From: an uncultured Flavobacteriaceae bacterium
Lineage (GTDB): Bacteria > Bacteroidota > Bacteroidia > Flavobacteriales > Flavobacteriaceae
Direction: 5' to 3'
Length of the DNA stretch: 47,920 bases
NCBI GenBank assembly: GCA_905181825.1
Contig: CAJIZJ010000022.1
Location: 74,794 to 122,713, forward strand
Shown piece after piece: positions 34,243 through 42,099 of this stretch; position 1 is the stretch's first letter; each line of letters begins with the position of its first letter. Made by a program: the position numbers and the translations under genes. A model generated the notes under the pieces. It did not search any database. It was given only the letters and a program-made list of their open reading frames with translations, and was not told the DNA's origin.

Positions 34243-35265
34243 ATGAGCTTAAAAAATACATACATTTTAGGAATTGAATCTTCTTGCGACGACACGGCTG
34301 CAGCTGTACTACTTAATGGAGAAATACTTAGCAATGTTGTGGCCTCCCAAGCAATACACGAATCCTATGGGGGGGTTGTTCCTGAATTAGCATCAAGAGC
34401 ACACCAGCAAAACATTGTTCCAGTAGTAGATCAGGCATTACAAAAAGCTGGTGTTTCCACTACGGATCTGGATGCAGTCGCATTTACACAAGGCCCTGGA
34501 CTGATGGGCTCTTTGCTAGTAGGAACTTCATTTGCAAAATCACTAGCATATGGACTTGAAATTCCACTAATTGATGTCAACCATATGCAAGCGCATATAT
34601 TGGCGCATTTTATTGAAGAAGATGGCTATAATAAACCCCCATTTCCATTTATTGCCATGACCATTTCTGGCGGACACACGCAAATCGTACGTGTAGACGA
34701 CTATTTTAAAATGACGGTAATTGGAGAAACTATTGATGATGCCGTCGGAGAAGCATTTGATAAAAGCGGTAAAATTTTAGGGCTAGGGTATCCTGCAGGC
34801 CCAGAAATTGATAAGCGAGCAAAGCTAGGAAACCCAAAAGCATTTAAATTTACCAAACCCAAAGTAAAGGGTCTTAATTTTAGTTTTTCAGGACTAAAAA
34901 CTGCTATTTTGTATTTTGTGCAAAAACAAGTCAAAGAAAACCCTCAATTTATTAAAGAAAATCTCAACGATATTTGTGCTTCAATTCAGTACACTATTGT
35001 TGGTATTTTAATGGACAAATTAAAATTAGCGGTTTCGGAAACAGGGATCAATCATATTGCTATTGGCGGAGGGGTTTCTGCAAACTCAGGCATTAGATAT
35101 GCACTAAAAAAAGCAGAAAGTCAACATGGATGGACCTCATATTTACCTGCATTTGAATTCACAACAGATAATGCTGCAATGATTGCAATCGTAGGCTATT
35201 TAAAGTTTCAGAAAAAACAGTATGCAGACCAATCCATAATGGCGTCCTCGCGCTTAAAAATATAA
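34243..35265 (+). CDS. tsaD: tRNA N6-threonylcarbamoyladenosine transferase subunit TsaD
   Basis: A 340-residue ASKHA-fold protein that transfers the threonylcarbamoyl group to A37 of ANN-decoding tRNAs, with TsaB and TsaE. Motifs are LGIESSCDDTAAAVL at 9-23, TQGPGLMGSLLVGTS at 82-96 and the metal-binding pair H114 and H118 in NHMQAHILAH. GGHTQIV follows, then GEAFDKSGKILGLGYPAGPEID. It heads an RNA-modification operon; rsmE starts 5 bases later. No exact -7 box was found in the 221-bp gap to tamB. Confidence 0.98.
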   Translation: MSLKNTYILGIESSCDDTAAAVLLNGEILSNVVASQAIHESYGGVVPELASRAHQQNIVPVVDQALQKAGVSTTDLDAVAFTQGPGLMGSLLVGTSFAKSLAYGLEIPLIDVNHMQAHILAHFIEEDGYNKPPFPFIAMTISGGHTQIVRVDDYFKMTVIGETIDDAVGEAFDKSGKILGLGYPAGPEIDKRAKLGNPKAFKFTKPKVKGLNFSFSGLKTAILYFVQKQVKENPQFIKENLNDICASIQYTIVGILMDKLKLAVSETGINHIAIGGGVSANSGIRYALKKAESQHGWTSYLPAFEFTTDNAAMIAIVGYLKFQKKQYADQSIMASSRLKI

Positions 35266-35270
35266 AGCAA

Positions 35271-35975
35271 ATGCAATTATTTTATAACTCAGAGCTCAAC
35301 GAAACAACAAAGACCTTTAATTTTTCAAAGGATGAAAGCCGTCACATTGTAAAGGTATTGCGTAAATCTACTGGAGATATCCTGATCATTACTAATGGGG
35401 TTGGCTGGACTTTTGAAGCTGAAGTTGTGATTCCTAACCATAATAAATGTGTGATGAACATACAAAGCTCTAAGTATACCCAACCAAAAGACTACTCTGT
35501 TCACCTAGCGGTATCTCCTACAAAAATGAATGATCGCTACGAATGGTTTTTAGAAAAAGCTACAGAAATAGGTGTAACACAAATCACTCCTATTATCAGT
35601 CATAATAGCGAAAGAAAAGTAGTTAAAACTGAACGCTTTGAGAAAATTATACAATCAGCGATGAAGCAGTCCCTAAACCCCTACCTCCCAACCCTTGGGG
35701 CAGCTGTCACATTTGCTGAATTCCTAAAAAGCCCTCAAAAAGGAAAAACTTTTATTGCTCATTGTGCTGAAGGAGATAAACACGCTTTCAAAAACAAGAT
35801 TGAACCTGGAGCATCAATAACCATTTTAATTGGTCCAGAAGGAGATTTTAGCAGTCAAGAGATATCTAATGCCTTAGAAAAAAACTACATACCTGTATCT
35901 TTAGGAAGCTCTAGACTACGCACCGAAACTGCCGCTATAGTAGCCTGTCACACAATACAACTTTGCAATGAATAA
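35271..35975 (+). CDS. rsmE: 16S rRNA (uracil(1498)-N(3))-methyltransferase
   Basis: A 234-residue SPOUT methyltransferase. An N-terminal PUA-like domain (about 1-70, with DESRHIVKVLRKSTGD) precedes the knotted catalytic domain. That domain has KATEIGVTQITPIIS, then LIGPEGDFSSQEI and LGSSRLRTETAAI, the two SAM-binding knot loops. It methylates U1498 in helix 44 of 16S rRNA. It is 5 bases from tsaD and overlaps the next gene by eight bases, indicating a shared transcript. Confidence 0.96.
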   Translation: MQLFYNSELNETTKTFNFSKDESRHIVKVLRKSTGDILIITNGVGWTFEAEVVIPNHNKCVMNIQSSKYTQPKDYSVHLAVSPTKMNDRYEWFLEKATEIGVTQITPIISHNSERKVVKTERFEKIIQSAMKQSLNPYLPTLGAAVTFAEFLKSPQKGKTFIAHCAEGDKHAFKNKIEPGASITILIGPEGDFSSQEISNALEKNYIPVSLGSSRLRTETAAIVACHTIQLCNE

Positions 35976-36612
35976 ACGAATACTCTATTTAATTCTCATC
36001 TTTGGATTTCACTTGTGTGAAAGCCAAAGCATCGCTGTTTTAAAATATGATGGCGGTGGCGACTGGTACAGCAACCCAACAGCCTTAAAAAACTTAATAC
36101 AGTTTTGTAATACAAATATATTAACTGTAATTAACAAAAAACCACAATCTGTAGAAGCTGGAAGTGCGGCCATATTTGAATATCCATTTATTCATATGAC
36201 AGGGCACGGAAATGTGGTGTTTTCGGAAAGTGACTCCAAAAACTTAAGAACGTATTTATTGTCTGGTGGGTTTTTACATATTGACGACAACTACGGCATG
36301 AAACCTTATGTAATAGAAGCACTCAAAAATGTGTTTCCATCTAAAAAAATGACTGAAATCCCCTTGTCACACCCTATCTACAACAATGTATATCCATTTC
36401 CAAAAGGCCTTCCCAAAATTCATGAACATGATGGACTCGCTCCCAAAGCTCTCGGTTATTTTCATAAAAGCAAACTAGTACTTCTGTTCACCTACGAAAG
36501 TGATTTAGGAGACGGATGGGAAGACTCAAACGTGCATAACGACCCAGAAGACGTAAGGTTAAAAGCATTAAAAATGGGGGCTAATATTATTAAATACGCC
36601 TTTGAAAACTAA
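35968..36612 (+). CDS. DUF4159 exported protein
   Basis: A 214-residue protein. A short hydrophobic N-terminus (RILYLILIFGFHLCESQS) acts as a signal peptide or anchor. The DUF4159 domain opens with LKYDGGGDWYSNPTALKNL. It continues FIHMTGHGNVVFSESDSKNLRTYL and GGFLHIDDNYGMKPYV, and ends FTYESDLGDGWED. This domain has a class I glutamine-amidotransferase-like fold and is known in Bacteroidota and other phyla, often beside MoxR/BatA-type genes. Its ATG overlaps the end of rsmE. An exported protein inside an RNA-modification operon is odd, and no function is known. Confidence 0.85.
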   Translation: MNKRILYLILIFGFHLCESQSIAVLKYDGGGDWYSNPTALKNLIQFCNTNILTVINKKPQSVEAGSAAIFEYPFIHMTGHGNVVFSESDSKNLRTYLLSGGFLHIDDNYGMKPYVIEALKNVFPSKKMTEIPLSHPIYNNVYPFPKGLPKIHEHDGLAPKALGYFHKSKLVLLFTYESDLGDGWEDSNVHNDPEDVRLKALKMGANIIKYAFEN

Positions 36613-36619
36613 AGCTGTT

Positions 36620-37129
36620 ATGCAATTAGACCACTATACATCTAAGTTTTCAAAAAAAACCTTTCCAATTGTTTTGGTAAGTGACAACGTTAGCCATGCT
36701 GCCAATCTAGGAAGCCTATTTAGAACCGCTGATGCTTTTGGTGTAACACATTTAATTTTAGGGGGAAGCCCTGTAGAACTGGGACGCAAATTTACTAAAA
36801 CTTCTAGAGCAACCGAACAGTCTATTTCATTTGAACAAACTAAAAATACACTAGAAAAAATAAAAGACTTTAAGTCAAAAAACTACTTAATAATTGGTCT
36901 TGAGATCACAAAGGATAGCGTTCAAATATCTGACTTAAACTTTCCTAAAAACAGTAAAATAGCCTTTGTTATTGGAGATGAAAAGCATGGTGTATCATCG
37001 TCAATTTTAGAAATTTGCGACCACGTCGTTCACATTGAAATGTATGGTCAAAACAGCAGTATGAATGTGGTGCAAGCGGCTAGTATCGGTTTATATGAAT
37101 TTACAAAAAAACTAACACAACATACCTAA
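36620..37129 (+). CDS. TrmH/SpoU-family RNA 2'-O-methyltransferase
   Basis: A 169-residue SPOUT-class enzyme from the ATG at 36620. It has SHAANLGSLFRTADAFGVTHLIL (the N-x-G-x-x-x-R-x-A motif that forms the catalytic Arg site), IAFVIGDEKHGVSSSIL (motif 2) and the knot motif NSSMNVVQAASIGLYE (motif 3). It transfers a methyl group to a ribose 2'-OH in tRNA or rRNA; the site cannot be assigned. An in-frame TTG at 36602 would overlap the DUF4159 gene by 11 bases; the ATG, 7 bases after that stop, is preferred. Confidence 0.92.
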   Translation: MQLDHYTSKFSKKTFPIVLVSDNVSHAANLGSLFRTADAFGVTHLILGGSPVELGRKFTKTSRATEQSISFEQTKNTLEKIKDFKSKNYLIIGLEITKDSVQISDLNFPKNSKIAFVIGDEKHGVSSSILEICDHVVHIEMYGQNSSMNVVQAASIGLYEFTKKLTQHT

Positions 37130-37137
37130 ACCTTTAC

Positions 37138-38319
37138 GTGAACAGATTTATATTAAATACTGATAAACAAGAGTTTATAGAAAAAAACTTAAACTCCAAC
37201 ACACATGCGTTAATTCTCAAAGGAAGTGCTTTCGAAGGGGTTGATATTAAGGAACTCACTGAACAGATAGAAGCTAAGAAAAAATGTGAATCAAAATTAA
37301 AAACATGGTTTCAAACTCCCAACATCTACTACCCTAACAAACTCAACATTGAGCAAACCTCATCGGAAACCACTGCACTTATTAAAAGTCGTTTAATTAG
37401 CGGCATCTCCCTACTAGACCTAACCGGCGGATTTGGGGTTGATAGCTATTATTTTTCAAAACAATTTAAGACCGTTATCCATTGCGAAGTGAACGCCAAA
37501 CTAGCCGAAATTGCAACACATAATTTTACAATTTTACAAGCCAAAAATGTCACTACCAAATGCACAGATGGCATAGAATTTCTGAAAACCTTAAAAGAAA
37601 AATTTGACTGGATTTATATAGATCCATCACGTAGAGATACTCAGAAAAATAAAAAATTTCTAATTGAAGACTGCAGCCCAAATATTTCAACAATCCAAGA
37701 TCTGGTTTTTGACCACTGCGAAAACGTTCTGATTAAAATGTCTCCAATGCTAGATATTAGCAGTACACTTCAAACACTAAAAAATGTAAGTACTGTTTAT
37801 ATTGTGGCTGTAAAAAACGAGGTTAAAGAGCTGTTATTTCACCAAGAAAAAGGGATTCAGTCGGAAGTAACCATCAACACCAGCAATACCTATTTTGGCG
37901 GAACAGAACACTTTTCTTTCAAAATATCCCAAGAAAAATCAGCAGAGGCTACACTTAACACCCCTAAACACTACCTTTACGAGCCCAATGCAGCTGTGAT
38001 GAAGTCTGGGGCATTTAAATTAGTTTCAGAGCAGTACAAGCTCGATAAGCTCGATATAAACACACACCTATACACCAGCGTTGATCTTATCAAGGACTTT
38101 CCAGGAAAAATTTATAAAATCAACTCGACACACCCCTATCACAAAAAAACACTAAAGCGACTTATTGGTGGCCAGAAAGCGAATTTAAAAACTAGAAATT
38201 TTCCAGAAAAAATAGAGACTATAAAAAAGTATTTTAAGATTTCTGATGGTGGTGACAACTACCTCTTTTTCACGTGCAGCTTAGAAGGTAAGATTGCCAT
38301 GCAGTGTCAGCTAGTATAA
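37138..38319 (+). CDS. Class I SAM methyltransferase with THUMP-like C-terminal domain
   Basis: A 393-residue protein starting at a GTG 8 bases after the SpoU gene. The N-terminal part (1-95) is variable. Residues about 96-240 form a Rossmann methyltransferase: motif I is LLDLTGGFGVDSYYF, the acidic CEVN follows, and DWIYIDPSRRD replaces the D/N-PP-Y/W catalytic motif with DPSRRD. The C-terminal part (about 270-393), with YLYEPNAAVMKSGAF and YFKISDGGDNYLFFTC, is the THUMP-like domain that follows it in Bacteroidota homologues. RNA is the likely substrate, from the domain and the operon. Target base unknown. Confidence 0.85.
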   Translation: MNRFILNTDKQEFIEKNLNSNTHALILKGSAFEGVDIKELTEQIEAKKKCESKLKTWFQTPNIYYPNKLNIEQTSSETTALIKSRLISGISLLDLTGGFGVDSYYFSKQFKTVIHCEVNAKLAEIATHNFTILQAKNVTTKCTDGIEFLKTLKEKFDWIYIDPSRRDTQKNKKFLIEDCSPNISTIQDLVFDHCENVLIKMSPMLDISSTLQTLKNVSTVYIVAVKNEVKELLFHQEKGIQSEVTINTSNTYFGGTEHFSFKISQEKSAEATLNTPKHYLYEPNAAVMKSGAFKLVSEQYKLDKLDINTHLYTSVDLIKDFPGKIYKINSTHPYHKKTLKRLIGGQKANLKTRNFPEKIETIKKYFKISDGGDNYLFFTCSLEGKIAMQCQLV

Positions 38320-38396
38320 ATTAAGTTAGGACTTGATTGAAAAAAATGATATTCAACTAAATTTCTTAGGATTGAAAAAATGCTACACAAAAAACA

Positions 38397-39494
38397 CTAT
38401 TTGTAAAAGATAAGCTTATCACTCGTTAGAGACCATTGAACTTCACTGAATTTTTTCATAAAGGACACCCCAAGCAAGGACATATTTGCAGTTGGCAACG
38501 TTTCCACGTACGCCACAATATTTTTAATAGTATATGAACCAATTTTAAGCTCATGAATTTTAATTAATTTATTATCAGATGGCACTCCACTAACACCAAC
38601 TCCCTGCACTACAATGTTCAAATCATCATATTTTAGTCCGTTCTTTTTAAGGTAATCAAATAACCTGAAGCCAATTGAAAAAACTTCTGCACCTGTATCA
38701 AAAACAAATCGAACAGGCTCAATAGTTGTTTCAGTAGAAAAACCCAAGTAGATAATCATCGAATTTCCATCTCTTTCTAAATCAACAGCAATAAAATCAT
38801 CCTGACCTACAATATCATTTTCAATAAAGTAGTTTTTAGTGTTATTTTTAATTTCTGTTTCAACTCCATCAAAAACTTCACTCTCAATGACTATATTGTC
38901 TTCATAAACATACTTTTTTGTGCCATTTTCTAATTGTCCGTCAGAACGATGCTTCCCATAACTATAAACTACACAATCAACTGTATTCAGAATTCTCTCT
39001 ATAGTCTTTTTATTTTCGACTTGTGAAACTGATGACATACCATTGCCAAAATCTATTTCTTTTACTCCAGTTAGCAACTGATTATCAACAAAAAAACCTT
39101 CAGATTTTTGAATCTGACCCTTATTGATTATTGTCAATATTCCCTGACCGTTTTTTGAGTTGTTTTTCCATTGACCATCATATACTTGACCATTACTGTC
39201 AGTCATTACTCCAGAACCTTCCATCTCACCTCGCACCCAACCACCATCATACACTTGACCATCATCAAAAGTCATTACTCCAGAACCTTCCATCTCGCCT
39301 CGCAACCAATCACCGTCATATACTTGACCATTATCGAAAGTCATTATTCCATGACCACTAGGATTACCCTCATAATCTAGACACCCGATATAGGTGGCGT
39401 TATTATAGCTTTTGTTTTCAGCACATTTCGATTTCTGGCCATGCGATGCAGATAAAAAACTAAAAAAGATGAATAAAAAAGTGATGTATTTCAT
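38397..39494 (-). CDS. Secreted MORN-repeat protein with retropepsin-like aspartic protease domain
   Basis: A 365-residue protein with a signal peptide (MKYITFLFIFFSFLSASHGQ). Residues about 47-135 hold MORN repeats of 23 residues, such as GQVYDGDWLRGEMEGSG and its near copies. After a linker, residues about 235-365 form a single-lobe aspartic protease: VRFVFDTGAEVFSIG with catalytic D266 in DTGA, a GVGVSGVPS stretch that could be the flap, and a closing MSLLGVSFMKKF, which matches the conserved end of clan AA proteases. A single DTG lobe implies a homodimer. Substrate and role are unknown. The MORN repeats are nearly identical at the DNA level, so the copy number may vary between strains. 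Confidence 0.85.
   Translation of the reverse strand: MKYITFLFIFFSFLSASHGQKSKCAENKSYNNATYIGCLDYEGNPSGHGIMTFDNGQVYDGDWLRGEMEGSGVMTFDDGQVYDGGWVRGEMEGSGVMTDSNGQVYDGQWKNNSKNGQGILTIINKGQIQKSEGFFVDNQLLTGVKEIDFGNGMSSVSQVENKKTIERILNTVDCVVYSYGKHRSDGQLENGTKKYVYEDNIVIESEVFDGVETEIKNNTKNYFIENDIVGQDDFIAVDLERDGNSMIIYLGFSTETTIEPVRFVFDTGAEVFSIGFRLFDYLKKNGLKYDDLNIVVQGVGVSGVPSDNKLIKIHELKIGSYTIKNIVAYVETLPTANMSLLGVSFMKKFSEVQWSLTSDKLIFYK
39181..39370. repeat. Tandem 69-bp repeats encoding the MORN units
   Basis: Units begin at 39181, 39250 and 39319, an exact 69-bp period that equals 23 codons. The first two units share long identical tracts. Recent duplication is suggested by identity at silent positions. Confidence 0.85.
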
Positions 39495-39572
39495 TGTATT
39501 AATATTGGTTGTAGTTGCTAATTTAAGACTATTTCTATAGCTTTAAAAATCACAACCACTAAACTAAACAGA

Positions 39573-40079
39573 ATGAGTAAATCAATTATCGTTTGTGCAT
39601 TACTATTACATAGTACTTGTATTGCTAGTCAAAACGACCAAGAACTCGCTTTAATAGTTCATAATGAGGCAAGAGCTGAGCTAGGTATAGCCCCTCTCTC
39701 GTACTCCAAAAAACTAGCCAAACAGGCAGATGCTTATGCAAAAAAAATGGCAAAACTAGACAGAGGTTTAAATCATAGTAAAACAACTAAAGACGGCGAA
39801 AACCTATATATGAGCTATAGCTCAAGTGGAAATGAAGTTACTTTTAGTAATCACCCATTTAAAGACGCCTCGTTGAGCTGGTATAGAGAAAAAAAAGACT
39901 ATCGCTACTCTAGGATTGGGGAAGAACCCAATTTTGGAGCCATTGGACACTATACTCAAATGATTTGGGAAACAACGGCCCATGTTGGCTTTGGCTTTGC
40001 CCGTTCTAAGACCGGGAAAACGTATGTGGTTGCCCGCTACGCAAAAGCAGGGAACATTACAGGCTATTACCCGTATTAG
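39573..40079 (+). CDS. Secreted CAP/SCP domain protein
   Basis: A 168-residue protein with a signal peptide (MSKSIIVCALLLHSTCIASQ) and one CAP domain. The family marks are HNEARAELGIAPLSYSKKLAK in helix 1, the NHSKTTKDGENLY block with its cavity His, and GHYTQMIWETTAHVGFG, the HYTQ-x-x-W signature carrying the second His. The end is ARYAKAGNITGYYPY, which matches the CAP2 motif of PR-1 proteins. CAP proteins occur in all kingdoms; the bacterial role is mostly unknown. It is divergent from the MORN/protease gene. Confidence 0.92.
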   Translation: MSKSIIVCALLLHSTCIASQNDQELALIVHNEARAELGIAPLSYSKKLAKQADAYAKKMAKLDRGLNHSKTTKDGENLYMSYSSSGNEVTFSNHPFKDASLSWYREKKDYRYSRIGEEPNFGAIGHYTQMIWETTAHVGFGFARSKTGKTYVVARYAKAGNITGYYPY

Positions 40080-40112
40080 TGACATTGAATTTATTTAATG
40101 ATTAAAGTAATA

Positions 40113-40565
40113 TTACTTGATAAATCTAAGCCCCTCAAAAACAACAATACTCACGGCGTTGGCTAAGTTTAGACTTCTCACGTGTGGACTATGAATCGGA
40201 ATTTTAAATAATTTATTTGCGTTGTTCGCCACCAACTGCTTGGGTAAACCAACAGACTCTTTTCCAAATACAAAAAACAAATTATCAGAATAGTCAATCT
40301 CAGTATACTCCTTATCGGCTGCAGCAGAAAGAAAGACCATCTTCTCATTTTTATTAATGTCTAAAAAAGACTCTAAGCTCTCATAAGTTTTAACTGTAAT
40401 ATACTGCCAGTAATCCAGCCCTGCGCGTTTAAGGCGCGCATCGGTTAACTCAAAACCAAACGGTTTTACAAGGTGCAATACCGATCCAGAGGCCAAGCTT
40501 AGCCTACCTATGTTTCCAGTGTTGTTAGGGATTTCTGGTTCTACCAGTACAATATTAAAGGCCAT
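40113..40565 (-). CDS. trmL: tRNA (cytidine/uridine-34-2'-O)-methyltransferase TrmL
   Basis: A 150-residue minimal SPOUT enzyme that methylates the ribose of wobble base 34 in tRNA-Leu isoacceptors. It begins NIVLVEPEIPNNTGNIGRL, as in all TrmL/YibK proteins. It includes FGFELTDARLKRAGLDYW, which is strongly conserved in TrmL, FVFGKESVGLP as the second SAM loop, and IPIHSPHVRSLNLANAVSIV as the knot. The length is typical. It converges on the CAP gene, with 33 bases between the stops. Confidence 0.97.
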   Translation of the reverse strand: MAFNIVLVEPEIPNNTGNIGRLSLASGSVLHLVKPFGFELTDARLKRAGLDYWQYITVKTYESLESFLDINKNEKMVFLSAAADKEYTEIDYSDNLFFVFGKESVGLPKQLVANNANKLFKIPIHSPHVRSLNLANAVSIVVFEGLRFIK

Positions 40566-40671
40566 TTGGTTGGTTGGTTTAGTTAACTTGCATTTATTTG
40601 TTATATAAACTTGATTTAAAACTCTATTAATAAATATAATTTTATCAAATTAAATACATGCTAAATTTAAA

Positions 40672-40703
40672 CAAAAAAAACCTTACCAATACGGTAAGGT
40701 TTT
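40672..40703 (-). terminator. Rho-independent terminator after the outer-membrane barrel gene
   Basis: A perfect 9-bp stem (AACCTTACC with GGTAAGGTT) around a 5-base loop is followed on the minus strand by eight T residues. It ends the barrel gene transcript 30 bases past the stop. Read on plus it also has a T run of four, but no plus-strand gene precedes it. Confidence 0.85.
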
Positions 40704-40733
40704 AATACAAAAATACTAGCAACTACGCTGCTT

Positions 40734-41228
40734 TTAAAACAACGTGTATCCAATATAAAATGAGTAATTTGTTGTTGACTCTCCAACAAGATCTTCACCA
40801 TAGGCAACGTATCTTGCGCCAAATCTAAAACTTTCAGTATGGTAAGACGCATCAAATAACGGGACTGTATTTGACATACCTCCAAAATTAAGCTGTAGAC
40901 CTGCTGCCAAATGAAAATTATCCATAACGTATTTGGCCATTAATGGAATTTCAATGAATGACGCATCATCACTAACAGTATAAGATTGCTCTCCCTCTCC
41001 ATAAGTAGTTTCCCAAGACATCGTTGTATAGTTAATTTCCCCTTCTAAAGCGAAGCTTTCAGACAGGTACATGGTTTCAAAATAGCCAATACTGAAACCA
41101 AGGTCGGCATCTGTACTACTTCCTGAAACAGAAGGCATGTTAAGACTAAACTTAACACCGCCAAAAAGGTCTTGTGCTTGCGTTGCTGAAAAAGTAAACA
41201 AGCAAATAAGTAAAATTAATTTTTTCAT
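40734..41228 (-). CDS. Small outer-membrane beta-barrel protein (porin-like)
   Basis: A 164-residue protein. A clear signal peptide (MKKLILLICLFTFSATQAQ) is followed by alternating strands, such as ALEGEINYTTMSW, IEIPLMAKYVM and FHLAAGLQLNFG, and a C-terminal strand ending in the aromatic YIGYTLF. This is typical of eight-stranded outer-membrane barrels of the porin-family/OMP_b-brl group in Bacteroidota. Function unknown. It follows a lipoprotein gene 56 bases upstream on the same strand and ends at the terminator at 40672-40703. Confidence 0.82.
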   Translation of the reverse strand: MKKLILLICLFTFSATQAQDLFGGVKFSLNMPSVSGSSTDADLGFSIGYFETMYLSESFALEGEINYTTMSWETTYGEGEQSYTVSDDASFIEIPLMAKYVMDNFHLAAGLQLNFGGMSNTVPLFDASYHTESFRFGARYVAYGEDLVGESTTNYSFYIGYTLF

Positions 41229-41284
41229 AATATGTTATTTAAATTAGTTTAAAATCGTTATTTATTCTTTAATCTGATGACTTA

Positions 41285-41734
41285 CTATAGATCACCTTGT
41301 TTTTTCTGAAAAATACGATTAATGGTACCTGCATAGCCAGTTACTTTTACGTCAATCTTTTTGAAAAATACGTAGTCCATAACATTAACCTCGTAATTTG
41401 GATGCACAATAACATCACAACCAGAAGACTTAACCGCTTTAAATGCAGCAGATGCTTTAGCTCTATCAACTTTTAAACTTGGAAGTAATCCAGATTTTGT
41501 AGAATAATCTACACCTTCTGCATACTTAGAGTCTCCTTTGATTCTGAAAAACAAGAAATACAATGACTCTGAACGACCTTCAATTTTAGTGTTGACATCT
41601 ACAGAAATATCTGCATCTAAAGGTCTGATATTTTCTGTCACCGCAAGTGGCGTAGAAGACACACTAGCTAAAGTTGACTTACAGCTAGTAGTAGCAAATA
41701 GGGTGATTAAACACCCAAAAAGTAATTTTTTCAT
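41285..41734 (-). CDS. Putative lipoprotein of unknown function
   Basis: A 149-residue protein with a lipoprotein signal: KKLLFGCLITLFATTSC, with the lipobox-like ATTSC and the Cys at residue 18. The mature part contains ASAAFKAVKSSGCDVIVHPNYEVNV, then FFKKIDVKVTGYAGTINRI, a pattern seen in small Bacteroidota lipoproteins that resemble TRL-type proteins. That resemblance is only impressionistic. A -7 box lies at 41760-41767. It could be co-transcribed with the barrel gene 56 bases downstream. Confidence 0.7.
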   Translation of the reverse strand: MKKLLFGCLITLFATTSCKSTLASVSSTPLAVTENIRPLDADISVDVNTKIEGRSESLYFLFFRIKGDSKYAEGVDYSTKSGLLPSLKVDRAKASAAFKAVKSSGCDVIVHPNYEVNVMDYVFFKKIDVKVTGYAGTINRIFQKKQGDL

Positions 41735-42099
41735 AATAAGTTATTTGTTTTAGTTTAAACAAAAATATTAAATGGCATCTTAATTTTTAAGCCCATATAC
41801 AGCCCATAGCTAAAAAAAAATATGTAATTAAATGTAGTTTATTGATTTCCAGAGACTTAATGGCGATACTGATCATATGTAACTGATAAACAAACTAATA
41901 ACTTTATTTACTATATTAATATTGAACTCAAGAACATAACATTAAGGACCAATTTCTTTAAATTGTTATATAATTTATTTATATTGAATTCATAATAAAT
42001 AAAATCATACCAAATGATTCATGTACTCTACAAAAAAGAAGTGAAAATAAGCATGAATAACTAAAAGTTAGATATGGTCATAATTATAAAAAAAAACGG
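41735..42099. other. 365-bp very AT-rich divergent intergenic region
   Basis: No credible coding frame was seen. Near the left end, CAAAAATA at 41760-41767 reads TATTTTTG on the minus strand, a fitting -7 box for the lipoprotein gene. On the plus strand only an imperfect TAACTTTA at 41899-41906 was found, which would leave a leader of about 190 bases before the nitroreductase GTG. Confidence 0.55.

Noticed and set aside
39181-39370. Regular repeats that could suggest a CRISPR or other array
   Set aside because: The 69-bp period equals 23 codons, there are no unique spacers between short repeats, and the translation gives MORN units.
39131-39380. Antisense His-rich frames opposite the MORN repeats
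   Set aside because: Their repetition mirrors the MORN repeat on the other strand and has no independent support.
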